Shown here: positions 1-11,640 of the stretch, piece by piece
How the letters are laid out: the number at the start of each line of letters is the position of its first letter
How positions within the stretch are numbered: the first letter of the stretch is position 1
Assembly: GCF_021869535.1 (NCBI RefSeq)
Contig: NW_026262734.1
Span: 82,219,061-82,283,060 of the forward strand
From: Mytilus californianus
Lineage: Eukaryota > Mollusca > Bivalvia > Mytilida > Mytilidae
Length of the DNA stretch: 64,000 bases
Direction of reading: 5' to 3'
Position numbers and translations under genes: made by a program
Notes under the pieces: generated by a model
The model's database searches: none
What the model saw: only the letters and a program-made list of their open reading frames with translations
Told to the model about the DNA's origin: nothing

Positions 1-1210
1 ATGGAATAGATATCAATGAAAATTAAGCAAACAACAACAAATCAATCAAGTATTTAGAGTGTATTACATCAAACCATTTCATAAATGCCGACTGACCAAT
101 ATTTGCTTCTTACGGAGTAAATAAAGGCTGGTTGTTAAGTATCTGTAATGAAGAAATTAAATATGTGTCATTCTTAGAGGAGCAGATTCTTATCAACCAC
201 ATGATGAGGAATCAAGCACAAATCAGGTAACAGATTGTATTCTTGGTATGGAACAGGAATAACTCTGGAATTGAGGTAGTTGATTTTTTTAAAACATAAA
301 AAGTAATAAAACGTTGAATGAGATAACTATCCCTTAAAGTTTATGCTGGAGCAAAATGTATAACAATTAAAAAGAGAAAACCAGCAGACTGATTTTTCCC
401 AATTTCATTTATTGGTCCATGAAGTAGTTGTTGCTGGACATTAAGCAAATATAAATGCGTATGTGGCCTGTTGGAAGGTAGTCCTATAACATAAACCTTC
501 GTAGGTTTATATCGTTTGCTTTCGACGTTTTTTATCGGATTTTTTTTTTTACTATCAATGCCGAACCACGAAGTTTTATCGGAAGTAGATATTTTCTCGT
601 AGCAAGTTCCAAACGAATTTTTGTGGGAACTTTGAATGGTCATTTGACAATGTTAACAACAATCTTAAGTTTATTTCTATCATTAATTTTATAGATAAAC
701 GTCTTAAATATTAAAAAAAATGTCTTACCTTATCAGATGGTGGAGTTATATCTTATTTTGAAACAATTTTTTAACTGTCCCTTCCTCCTTTCAAATTGTC
801 AAGCGGATTAAGTACGAGAAGTTCCGCAGTCTTTCCGAATGAATAATCAGTTGTATATATTTCAGAAATCTCCTTGGAAAACGAATTCTTCTGTTGCGTT
901 TTTTATGATTACGACTGGTAATAGGATTTACATCTGATTTCTTCATGAATAAGTGAGCGATCCAAACATTAAATATTTCTTTATGCTAAGTGGCAACCAT
1001 TGTATTCATAAAAAGGGAGTGGGTAGGATGATAACGGAAATGAATTTTCTGTCGTATTGATAATAACATAAATTATCAGTATATTAATCGGTTTGCCCAA
1101 GACATGTGGAAAATAAAGTATCTGTCGTATGACGATACAGGACAATGCTGGAACCTTTTTTCTGTAAAAAATGTCACTGAGGCCAACAAAATAACTATTA
1201 GTAAGTAGTC
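1..1210. other. intergenic, no gene recognised
   Basis: AT-rich sequence with only short chance frames. The one structured element is the repeat arm at 478-604, described separately. Nothing else in this stretch resembles a coding exon, an RNA gene or a mobile element that I can name. Confidence 0.5.
478..604 (+). repeat. dispersed repeat, inverted partner of 4514-4636
   Basis: This roughly 125-bp stretch (TAGTCCTATAACATAAACC ... TATTTTCTCGTA) recurs in reverse complement at 4514-4636 with scattered substitutions. It includes the same T-run and the words CGTTTGCTTTCGACGTTTTTTAT and CAATGCCGAACxACGAAG. The pair is probably two old copies of one repeat family in opposite orientation. They could instead be the arms of a degenerate ~4.1-kb foldback unit. 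Minus-strand frames across both arms are shadows of the repeat. Confidence 0.65.
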
Positions 1211-2085
1211 TTGAGAGAAAACAACAAAATTGTGACTGATACAAAAAAAGTTACAGAACAGTTTAATACCTTTTTTTCAACTGTAGCTGAGAAAAGAAAA
1301 GATTATATAAATGAAATAAATTTTAAAAAGGCTACTGGCTGTGACGGAATTCCAGCAAAAATTGTGAAACATAGTAAATCTGTATTTGCGCCACAACTGA
1401 CAGATCTTATAAATTTATCTGTGCACTCTGGTGTATTCCGAGATAGACTTAAGGAGGCACAAGTAACTCCACTTCATAAAAAAATTATCCTTCAGTAAAA
1501 ACTAATTATAGACCAGCAGTAAGTGTTCTACCATTTGTTTCCATGTTATATGAAAAGGTTTTAGAAACTCAACTGTCAGATTTTTTCGACCAAATTTTTA
1601 ATCCATATTTGTGTGGGTTTAGACTATGTCGTGGATGTCAGACCATACTACTTAATAGACTTTAAGAGGACTGGAGAGAGGCCTTTGATAAAAATCATAA
1701 CATAGTCGCAGTTTTAATGAACCTCTCCAAAGCTTTTAATTGCTTACCTCATGAAATTTTACTTGACAAATTGTCCTTTTTTTGGTCTCATTCAGTATCC
1801 CTTTTAAATTCATATGTATCCAATAGAAAACAACAATTAAAAGTTGGCAACATACTAAGTAGTTGGGCTGAGATCCAGAAAGGTGTGCCACAGGGTTTTA
1901 TTCTTGAACCTATTTGTTTAACGTTTTAAAAAACGACAGTTTTTTATTTTATTAAGCAGAGCTCATTGTATAACTACGCAGATTACAACACATTATCATT
2001 CTGTAGTCCTGATTTTAACAAGCTAATATCTACATTCAAACAATTGATTAACTGGTTTAAATTTAATAAAATGTAAGCTAATCAA
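1211..2085 (+). pseudogene. LINE reverse transcriptase remnant
   Basis: This is a decayed non-LTR retrotransposon reverse transcriptase. The first frame (1211-1498) reads the pre-RT/RT start, with the motif GCDGIPAKIVKHS. The 1499-1716 segment continues in other frames with NYRP, a long VLETQLSDFFDQ stretch and a CGFR-type motif. The frame at 1717-1929 has the palm motif NLSKAFNCLPHEILLDKLS and GVPQGFILEP. Near 1970-1990 the catalytic box reads YADY, so the second Asp of the YxDD pair is lost. Several frameshifts and stops separate the pieces. The endonuclease and 3' end are not visible. The clade is probably jockey/CR1-like. It is certainly non-functional. Confidence 0.85.
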
Positions 2086-2966
2086 TTACAAATTCCAGGT
2101 GTTAGCAGTTTGCAAAAAGACTTTTAAGAAGAGCCCATCAATACATTGGCAATCATACTTATTTTCATATAAAGCTAACAGAAACAAACGACGAATACAA
2201 ACCCAATTACCTTCTCTAAATAAATGACCGATATAAGGATATAGCCTAAAATTAATAATGGTAATCATTTAAATTACCAATCTTTATTAAAACCGATTTT
2301 TCTTTTTTTTTTTATACAAGTGAAATACCCTAGGACTTGTAGAGCATCAACAAAAATTAGTTGTCGTTAGAGCGGCCAAGATAAATACCCTTTCAAATAC
2401 TAGTAAATGCAACAGTGGTGAGCGAGCCAATCCTTATTCACCAACATTTATCTTGTCAAAGTATTGAAGCATTATCAGAAATTAATAGCAGTCCCCGAGG
2501 GTATCATCAGCTCAGTAGTCAGTACTTCGGTACTGACATGATTTATAACAAACTTTTCTAAAATTGTCCGTTTATAAAGTTTGAAATTATAAAGAAACTA
2601 AGGTTTCAACTCCCTCAGGCAAAGTTGACCTTAGATGAATTTGGCTATTTGTTTTAGGCATTTTTGTCATATAGCTCTTCAACTGTTTCGGTACTTACAC
2701 ATCCCTCGGATTTCAAATGTTTGGCATTGAGCGTTCCTGATGAAGGTAAATCCAGAAAAGCGCTTCGGACGCATGAAATTATTAAACGTGTTGTTTTCAA
2801 TTTTTTATGGAAGCGGGCGAGCCGATACATGTCTTTCAAAATAAAAGTTCGTAGTTATAACTGGGATGAGCAAGGCAATTCTCAATCATCTGTCAACACT
2901 TTCAATTTTATTGACGTTTCCATTCTTGAAAACACAGTTTATAATATCCCGCCGGTTTTTTGTGGA
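2086..2966. other. no gene recognised
   Basis: AT-rich spacer between the LINE remnant and a family A repeat. The overlapping opposite-strand frames at 2654-2969 have no recognisable motif and no splice support, so I treat them as chance. Confidence 0.4.
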
Positions 2967-3472
2967 TAGATATAAGAAGATGTGGTATGAGTGCCAATGA
3001 GACAACTCTCCATCCAAGTCAAAATTTATAAAAGTAAACCATTTTAGGTCACAGTACGGTCTTCAACACGGAGCCTTGGCTCACACCGAACAGTAAGCTA
3101 TAAAGGGCCCCAAAAAATTACTAGTGTAAAACCATTCAAACGGGAAAACCAACGGTCTAATCTATATAAAAAACGAGAAACGAGAAACACTTATGAACCA
3201 CATCAACAAACGACAACTACTGAACATCAGATTCCTGACTTAGGACAGGTGCAAACAAATGCAGCGGGTTTAAACGTTTTAATGGTACCAAACCTAACCC
3301 TTTTTCTGAAACAATAGTGTAACATCACAACATAGAAAGACACACTATAAAATATCAACTGAAATAGCTTAACTCAATCAAAGGACATATTAACACCATT
3401 GAACATACACTGAACAAATAAATTTGACCTATGACACAATGTAAATACAAAAATAAATAAACTAAGGGAAGA
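2967..3472 (+). repeat. family A repeat, long subtype (A2)
   Basis: Starts with ATATAAGAAGATGTGGTATG and runs through the typical GAGACAACTCTCC, GGTCACAGTACGG and CCTGACTTAGGACAGG words. It then carries an extra ~170 bp (GTAACATCACAACATAGAAAG ... TTGACCTATGACACAATG). The same extended subtype is present in the palindrome spacer at 36337-36840. The family is one I recognise as very abundant in Mytilus DNA. It encodes nothing. Confidence 0.85.
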
Positions 3473-3499
3473 ATAATAAAAGTAACAGAGTTTATTTTG

Positions 3500-3650
3500 C
3501 TCGATCAGTCTTTGTTTCAATGTTGTGTGTTTTGTGGACTGCTGTTTGTCTTGTCGTCGTTTTTAATTTATTTTGCCATGACTTTGATAGTTTGTTATGG
3601 ACTTTTGATTGTCCCTTTGGTATATTTTGCTTCTCTGTTATAACAAATGG
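3500..3650 (+). repeat. family I dispersed repeat
   Basis: The words GTGGACTGCTGTTTGTCTT, TTTTGCCATGACTTTGATAG and GACTTTTGATTGTCCCTTTGG match, in reverse complement, a segment at 21757-21900 that interrupts a LINE. I recognise this type of repeat from mussel sequence but cannot assign a class. Confidence 0.6.
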
Positions 3651-3829
3651 TAATTAAAATAAACTAAACCGTTTTTGTATAATGGTACGAGCAGTCAATT
3701 CTTATTCATTTCAAAACTAAAACCAGTAGTGGCAATTGGATTTACGGATAGAAATAAATACGAAGATAACATTTATTATTTTATTGATGCAGTGTATATG
3801 TTTCAATGTCGGATAGCTCGTGTTTCCTT

Positions 3830-4270
3830 CGTCTTAATCCCCAAGGATGACTGACGAATATAGGCACTTTGGGCTGCCTCCGACCGACATTTAAACCATT
3901 TCCAAAGTGGGTAGTCCGTTTGGCAGTGCGGGATGTATACGTACGCAGCCGCGTCAGGTCAGAGTTGGACGTGTCTCATGTAAAGAGAGCGCCATGCTCT
4001 CTGAACGATAGGAACACTTGCAACAACTCTTTGAGGGATCCGTAGGTGGACTGTTGCAAAGCAAAATTTCTGTCCCTATCCAATATATTCTCATTTTCCG
4101 GTGGCAGTCCAATTTTCCCCGACCTTCATCCCGGTCGACTCATATTACAGAACCTATCTATTGTTTCATCACTATGTACTGAGTATTGCTAATTTTTTCT
4201 TGTCCTGAACATGCATTAACTATTTGCCACTGGACGTAAAGCAACCAACAATCAATCGTCTCATGTTGTA
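3830..4270 (-). repeat. family B repeat, unit 1 of a head-to-tail cluster
   Basis: Contains the family B landmarks in reverse orientation: CCTCCGACCGACATTTAAACC, GTGCGGGATGTATACGTACGC, AACAACTCTTTGAGGGATCC, TTTTCCGGTGGCAGTCC and TGCCACTGGACGTAAAGCAACC. Similar units follow at 4650-4760 (fragment), 5340-5685 and 5685-6080. Copies in the other orientation sit at 13686-14040, 19330-19410 and 26180-26575. Confidence 0.75.
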
Positions 4271-4513
4271 CAAAACATACTCTAAATATCACCGTCAAAT
4301 TCGTTTCAATTACGTATTCTTAAAAATATAGAATCAGCACATTTTTATAGTAAAATTGCCAGATGAAAAATGTGTGTCAACTGAGGATAAAAAATGATGG
4401 ATTAGGAACATAGTTTTGCAATATAAATGCGGTAAGAGATTATTTTCATTCATTTTAAGGTTGCTGCTATAACTTTTAGTACTTTTTGCCGTGGGTAATA
4501 CATTTTTAAAATG

Positions 4514-4636
4514 ATACGAGAAAATAACTACTTCTGATAAGACTTCGTAGTTCGGCATTGATAGTAAAAAAAAATATCCAATAAAAAACGTCGAAAGCAA
4601 ACGATATGAACCTACGAAGGCTTATGTTATAAGACT
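4514..4636 (-). repeat. dispersed repeat, inverted partner of 478-604
   Basis: The reverse complement of this segment aligns to 478-604 over its whole length with a modest number of substitutions. It ends directly before a family B fragment. The minus-strand frame at 4334-4600 overlaps it and is a shadow of the repeat, not a gene. Confidence 0.65.
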
Positions 4637-4649
4637 AGTTGGAAGGCAA

Positions 4650-4760
4650 ATGCTATGTCCCTATCCAATTTTCCCTCATTTTACAGGGGCTGTCCAAAAT
4701 TTCCCCGAACGGCTTCTATTACAGGACCTACGTATTGTATTTATTGTTTAATTTTCCATC
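4650..4760 (-). repeat. family B fragment
   Basis: CTATGTCCCTATCCAATTTTCCCTCATTTTACAG and the following CCGAACGGCTTCTATTACAGG correspond to the CCTATCC...CATTTTCC...CCCCGACC section of the fuller family B units nearby. Only the 3' section is present. Confidence 0.6.
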
Positions 4761-5339
4761 CGGACCCTACATCATAGATCATAGAACAAAACGAAAAACA
4801 CAAAACCGAAAAGGACAACATCGTTTGGCATAAAACTTTCCCGAAACCAGACGATTAAAATCAATTCAACAACTTTAACAGACAAATGATCGTTCAGTCA
4901 TTAGCAAAATTGCTACAGACATTTTCGTGAGAACAGATATTGCCGTAAAAGATGAATTTGATTAACCCCAAAGCGGGGACGGTTTTGATTTAGGGGAAGG
5001 AATCTGTAATAGCGATGACATTGTGAAAATTGTCTATCATTGTTTCGAAACATTTAAAAAGAGTATCGTTTCTTTTATGAAACTGTGACCTTCATATAAC
5101 TCATGACATAGTCCTCAGGGATTATCCATAAAACATATATTGGAACCCTGGGGAAGACACTTCGAAATATAATCTATGAGTTGGTGTTTTTGAATAGTTA
5201 TGAATTCGGTAAAAATCTAATGTGTTGGAATTAACAGAAAGGCATGACCACATTCGGAATGTTCACGTGATAATAATGTGGTTAATTTGACAAAGATTCA
5301 CAGAAATCACGTTTACATATTAGCATCCATACTTTGCAC
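4761..5339. other. no gene recognised
   Basis: Spacer within the family B cluster. I see no coding motif, splice pair or additional repeat here. Confidence 0.4.
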
Positions 5340-6080
5340 TTATCGTACACCCCCAAGGGTGGGAATAGAAATATGGTCACCCTTAGCCTTCTTCCGACCA
5401 GCAGTAAAACTCTGGCGAAAGAGGGGTGTCTGGCTGTGCGGAATGTACAAGTACGCAGCAACGTCCGGTAAGAATGGAAACATTACATACGATACCTCGT
5501 GTAGTGAGAGTGCCACGCTCTCTACACGTTCAGAACCCTTGAAACAACACTTTGAGGGGTCCTTATGTGGTCTGTTGCAAGGTTAAACTTTTGTTCCTTT
5601 CCAATTTACCCTCATTTTCCAGTGTCAGTCCAAATATACCCGACCTTCATACCGGCCGGCCTCATTACAGTGACTGCGGAATATAAATATGGTCACTCTT
5701 GGTCTACCTCCGACTGTCAGTAAAACCATTGCTAAAGTGGAGCGTCCGTTTGGTTGTGCGGGATGTACGCAGCCACGTTCGATCAGAATAGGTCATTAAA
5801 TCCGATGCCTCGTGTAGAGACAATGCCACGAATTCTGAAAAACCCTTGCAACAACTCTTTTTGAGGGGTCCGTAGGTAGCCTGTTGCGAAGCAATAATTC
5901 TGATCCTATCCACCATTCCTTCATTTTCCAATGGCAGTCAAAATTTCCCCGACCTTAATCCCGGACGACCTCTATTACCGGACCTATAGCTACCTATTGT
6001 ATCTATTGTTAATTTGTTCTCGTCCTGAATTTGCATGAAATATTTCCCACTGGACGTTAAGTATCCAACAATAAATCTCT
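5340..6080 (-). repeat. family B repeat, two head-to-tail units
   Basis: Two family B units lie back to back, at about 5340-5685 and 5685-6080. Each repeats the series ATGGTCACxCTT, CCTCCGAC, GTGCGG(A/G)ATGTAC, CTCGTGTAG(A/T)GA, TTGCAACAACTCTTT, TGAGGGGTCC and CCCGACCTT. The only long frame (5278-5586, plus strand) simply translates repeat sequence. Confidence 0.75.
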
Positions 6081-6264
6081 TTATTTTAAGTATCAATTAA
6101 GTAAGGTGTGAGTTACAATAATTTGCCAGAGTATTGTAACATGTCTTTTTTTTCTGGAGTGACACATAATGTGGTATGCTAAACCCCAATCTGAAGCGTG
6201 GGCTTGCGGAGTTTATTTTTATTGATCTAAATAACATACAACATATTATCGTGGAACTCTATCC

Positions 6265-6560
6265 TTGCTGCGGTCGGGGGCTTGTGTGTGTCAGTGAACC
6301 AAAGAGCTATGCCAGCCGGAGCATCGTCTCCTTGTAGGGTCACCTATGCTAGACAAGTCGAAGGGAAGAGACCAAGCTAAAGTTATCCGAACATCGAACG
6401 AGTTGCCCGATGTTTAAAATGAAATGGGCATTCCAAGCCGTAGGCCGAGGTTGCTACCCCTGTTGGTGGTTGACGAGATCCTTGCGGATTAAGGCTGTAG
6501 CCAGACTCCTTACGCGGTCCGAAAAATACCCGGACGGACGAGGCTATAATTTCAATAAGC
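6265..6560 (+). repeat. family C dispersed repeat, copy 1
   Basis: Shares a long series of words with 17800-18130: GGGGGCTTGTGTGT, AGAGCTATGCCAGC(C/T)GGA, CATCGT, CTTGTAGGGTCA, TTTAAAATGAAATGG, CATTCCAA, GATCCTTGCGGAT and AAAAATACCCGGAC. The class is unknown. The frame at 6410-6655 translates the repeat. Confidence 0.7.
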
Positions 6561-6659
6561 TACTTTTCCCCGGTCCGATTTTCAACACATGCATTTGTAC
6601 ACTTCCTGTCCGTGTATCCCCTTATGATGTTGATCTAGTAAACGCTTGCTGTTAAACAT

Positions 6660-7800
6660 AGCGTTGCATTCCAAACAGTTGTATGACTTCATCTTCTGAC
6701 ATTATTTGACATGCCCTGTGATGGATTCTTTGGTGTACACTTTAAATGTGCTTGATCATTAGACTTTTGATGACATATATCACACTATATTGGGCGAGAA
6801 CTAACATGATCTTTCATATGACGTCTTAGTCCGATTTTTGAAGCATACTTTTTTCCACTAACATCGAACTTCAGGTTCTGAATTTCATTTAAAGTTTATT
6901 AAAAAATAAGTTTTTAGCCATTGTCCATGTAAACATTTATTCCCGTGGAGGGTTGAAGACTGTATTGTATGGTGCCCTCTCGATATCGTTTGGTTAGTTT
7001 GTAGCTGGGTTACTGTACCATTGGCGTATAACCCCAACATCTCCTTTTATTCGTCATAGACATAATCTGGTTCAAAACAAAAACAACAGATGTATAGTTT
7101 GCTAGAACCCAAATGTAAAACAAAAATTATTTTTTGACTAGTATAATGATGTAACAGTGCTTAAAAAAGTTGTGTTGAATAATGGAAAAATGCAAAAAAG
7201 TTGAAGAGAATATTTATCAATAAATTATAAATAAGTTGGCCAAGAAATGGACATATATAAAACAAATTTAAGGACTTTAATTTGTTTATAGCTCAATTTC
7301 CTAAAACATTATATACTAAGTGTTTATCTTTCTAAAGCATGTTTAGTAAAGTTGTCTCAAAAATGTCTCCCAGCTAATTTATTGATGATGATGACTTTAT
7401 TTCTCATATAACTACAGTTACATCGTTATAGAGATCATATATAAACATAACTATAAGGTACAATTATTACATTATGTGTGAACAATACAATGAAATTAAC
7501 ATTGAGGACTGACTTTCACAATAGACCAGTTTCACATAAGCGACTTATCAACGCTGATCTCTAAATCTTATGCGCGTTTGAGTTTAAATCCCGCGATAAT
7601 TAACGATATCATACGTGACAGGGGGCTACATCAAATTGACTCTGATATTTAGCAACACAATAATAAATCAACCGATAATACACATCTCTCTCTCTCTCGT
7701 GGTTTAAGCTGGAGATTATTCAATTTTACGATTTATGAATAAATATTCAGAATAAATAGTTTGACCGTTTATACAGATAATAACATAAATTTAAAATAAA
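6660..7800. other. no gene recognised
   Basis: AT-rich sequence with a short (CT)n run near 7686-7698. No coding or repeat signal that I can support. Confidence 0.4.
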
Positions 7801-7805
7801 AAAAT

Positions 7806-7945
7806 ATCCACCAGAGCCAAATGACAGATGAAAGCAACCATATGTCACCATACAGCCCTCGACAATGAGAAACTCTATACCGAATAGTAAGCTCTAAAAG
7901 GTCACGACACAAAAACAATTCAAACGAGAAAATAAGTCATCTTGT
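7806..7945 (+). repeat. family A fragment
   Basis: Diverged central part of family A, including ATATGTCACCATACAGCCCTCGACAATGAG, ATACCGAATAGTAAGCTCTAAAAGG and CAATTCAAACGAGAAAA. Both ends are missing. Confidence 0.65.
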
Positions 7946-8744
7946 TGCTGTAAAGAGTTCCTAACAGCTGTGTTTATGGGTTTAAAAAGTATTAATCTTG
8001 TAATTGCTTTCTTTTGCGTACTGCGCTATGTACATTGCTGTATGTCAGTTTGATTTTTCGTGAAAAGAGAAAAATATTTTGATAAAAAGAAAACAACCTA
8101 AACATCAGAAATACATTTAATTTCAGTTCTGTTCCAGTATCAATTCCCAGTTTTTCTTAAATATTTTTTTACATCTTCTTGCGACATGCATGAAAAGGGT
8201 TGCCGCCTACATATAGATTTAGTATCATAGACTCAAACTTTTAATTTTCTTTTAAACAAAAACAGGTTACTGTTATGGTGACTTTTGTGTGAATTTTTAT
8301 TGGTACAAGGACATTGTCAAGTTACAAGCACTACTAAATAATCGAAATTTCCACAAATGGTAGTATGGAATTATAAACGAAAATTGATAGAATTTTTCCT
8401 TATATCCTTTGTCGAAGATGTAGTATATATTGTGATATGTTAAAAATATGAAAAACACAATGATAGGTCACCGAGTTTGTTTTCAAGCTACATGCTGTGA
8501 AAAAATGAAACATTTTGTATGGATTATACAGAGAAAATTTTTAAGGTATCATTATATGAATATTTGAAGGTAAAATGAATGATAGAATTTCAAAATAAAA
8601 TGTGAGAAGATAGCTCTTATTAAATGCTTTCAGAATACAAACAGAAAAAATTGAGTCACCATGCGTTTTATCCTGTTTAGCATACATGGCATATAACATA
8701 AAATAGAACACTTTTCTGTTAACTGTAATAGACGTATAGTAGAC

Positions 8745-8860
8745 AGGGCCCTGGCTCCGTGTTGAAGACCGTACTTTGACCTATAATTGTTAACTTTTTA
8801 TACATTGTGACTTGGATTGAGAGTTGTCTCATTGGCACTCATACCACATCTTCTTATTTG
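8745..8860 (-). repeat. family A terminal fragment
   Basis: Reverse-orientation end of family A: CCGTGTTGAAGACCGTACT, GAGAGTTGTCTCATTGGCA and CATACCACATCTTCTTATTT. Truncation at this side, with the ACCACATCTTCTT end retained, is seen repeatedly in the window. That would suit 5'-truncated retroposed copies. Confidence 0.75.
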
Positions 8861-10346
8861 TATGTACATTTGTTTCAAATATTTCTGCGTCAGTGATGTT
8901 TAAGACGGTCATGATAATAAAGTGAGATATAAGGCAGTTTTAAAATACGTATCAGAAATACAGGTTCATGTTCAATTTTCAAACATCACACTATAATACA
9001 ATGCATTCAATACCATTTTAATTTCTAAGCTATTTTTATGATCGACCTCGTCTAAGCAGAGGTTCAGTGCCAGTGGCCAGAGTAATGTTCTACATATTTT
9101 CAACTTTATCAGTTTTCATGCCATTAAAAGTAATTGAATATCCTGTATTTACCACGCTTTACCATAAAATAATATCAAACTGCTGAATGACCCTCCTCCT
9201 AAATTATTAAAACATTCCCAGTGGCATTAACCGTACTGGCCATGATATCTCAGTGTAAATTAGGTACCAGGGTTAACATTTTAAACATCTGTATTAAGGG
9301 ATGACCATTTGATTTTCAGGGAGGGGGGGGGGTAGAAAATTAATATTCTAGTAGGAGTTAAAAATAAATAATTATGACCCGAAGGCAGGATGGAAAAGAA
9401 TAATCTGCAACACAAAATGCAGGAAATATTTGTGTACAAAAGTTGAATATTTATAAAACTAATCAAATGGTCGCCCATTTTTCAATAACTGTATGTATAG
9501 AAAAGGATACGTTTTTATCAATTGTCACCTGGTGAGATTGTACAAGGTAAAATGAGGATTCCACATAGCTAAGGTGTATTGACTTCTTAATTTATGACCT
9601 AATACTATGTATATGAAGTGAGCCCCGCTTATTTATCTAATTTATTCTTCCCGTTAAGTGAACGACCTCAACGTGAATTCGTGACAATTAAAGGTACAAT
9701 TAAACCAGGCGGCATATCAGATCGTATATTACTGCAACCAACAACACAGCAGTAGTCCGTTTTAAAATCTTTTAATGTGTCATTGTTAATAAAGTTGTCT
9801 CGTCAATATATTTTTTTTATATTTTGATTCAAATGATGCTCATGGACATGTAAATGCAAACACTTAATCAGATGATTGTTTTTTCCCAGTCTGCATGGTC
9901 ACTGCTTATCAATCGTTAGCCCCCAGTTGATGAACTCTCGGTAATTATCGCGTGATTTCATAGTTTGGCTAATTAGATTAGACATGCGCAGTTAAATGTG
10001 AAACTGGTGTATTTTAACTTTGATAAATTTACCTAATTTTTCTAAAATAACAATATTTGAAGAGTTAAACAGTTGTTCAAATTTATAGGTTTTAGTGTTG
10101 GAATAACGTACTGTGATGAAAATGTCTATCTTTCTAACTCAAATGTTCCGCAATTCATAATGCAATGGTACTCGTATCCAATGTCGTTTGAGTCACAGAG
10201 CCGGGAGACTCTGTCTTCTCTCGGTAAACCCTGCCACCTTCCACGCTAAATCGGCAGGTGGTGACTACCACATCTATATTTGCACAGTGTATAAATGTTA
10301 TTACTAGGTAAAATAAAAAAGTCTTTTTCTAATTAAAAATTCATTT
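8861..10346. other. no gene recognised
   Basis: AT-rich, with a short poly-G run near 9326-9333. The GTGGTGACTACCAC stretch near 10259 is a small palindrome. No gene is supported. Confidence 0.4.
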
Positions 10347-11640
10347 TTAAAAATACGATAACATATAGTTTAGGCGATTCTGCAACAAAGGAAAGCATTC
10401 TTGTTGAAACTGGTCTTTGAGTTTTTGCTCAATACATTTTGACACCCATTTATCAGCAAACTGTGCACGCCATGCATATATTCGACATACCACAATTATC
10501 AAAAGATCTTTTATGTACAATATGCACGTAATTCCTATTCCGTAATTAGTATGATATAAAAGCATAATTTTGAATAATACAAAACAAATTTTACTTTCTT
10601 TTCCATTAAGAAGTCTACTCCATAAATTTATCATTCGCAACTTTACAGACACCGTAATGGGGTATCTACCAAGCTATGAATATGCTATAAAATTTGGGGT
10701 AGACTGTTTAAAATTTAAATTTATTTTACAAAATTGTAAATGTACACGTACAAGTATATCTATATTTTCAAATCCCTATATTTCTGATCCATATAAAAGT
10801 ATTGGTAAAACCATTTTTTCACATAAGTAAAGTTGACACTCTATTGACAAATTGTTTGTCTACATTTTGTTAATACACTATACATAGCTTTTGTGGCTTG
10901 TTCCTTTAGATATTTTTTATTTGATAAAAATGATCCACTTCTAGAAAATAAAACACCTAAATATTTGTACTCTTTTACAATTTCAATATCGTTACAATTA
11001 ACAGTGAATTTGAGATTTGCTGGCATTCTGCCACTTGAAAAAACTCAGAACTTCAGTTTTGTTTGTATTTATTTTCATTTTCCATTCTTCACAATATTCG
11101 TAAAAGGTATTTAACATGTACATGATGTATACGTATTGCATACCAGTGCTATTTCTGCTAATAAAACAGTATCATACGCATATAAAAGTACAAATGATTT
11201 CAAAAACACTGTCAACTCATTAGCTATATCTTGTGATATTGATTTCAAGCCAGTTGTATTTTTCTGTTCAAAAAGAGTTTGTAGATCATTTGAAAATATA
11301 GAAAACAAAGCAGATGAAAGGTTTCCCCTTGGCGTACCTCCATCTCACAAGGGACGAAATCTGATTTTGTCCCCTGATGTATAGAACGAGATTTGGCACA
11401 AACATACATATTTTGAATAACACGAAAAAAATTTCCATTAACAGTATTCTGCAATTAATTAAACAGAAGTAAATTTCGCTGTAAAGAATCAACGCTTTTT
11501 CGAAGTCGATAAAAGCACAATGTTACTTTTTCTTAATGTCTCCTCTAAGATGGCGTAAAAATATTTAAACATACTTTTTAAAACTAATGGATTTGAACAA
11601 TCAAGATTAGTGTTTCTTCCTTGATCCGGTCAGTTTTATC
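10347..11640 (-). pseudogene. LINE reverse transcriptase remnant
   Basis: Minus-strand remains of a second LINE. Reading from high to low coordinates, 11520-11490 gives a palm block of the type AFIDFEKAL. The frames around 11454-11245 give NGNFFRVIQNMY...GTKSDFVPCEMEVRQGE. The frame 11308-11111 gives FSIFSNDLQTLFEQ and the catalytic box as YAYD, where the first Asp is replaced by Tyr. The frame 11026-10841 gives KEYKYLGVLFSRSGSF plus an EQATKAMYSVL thumb block. The 10652-10347 frame gives the C-terminal KLRMINLWSRLLNGKES region. Frames change several times, so it is inactive. It differs in motif detail from the other LINEs in the window. Confidence 0.8.
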
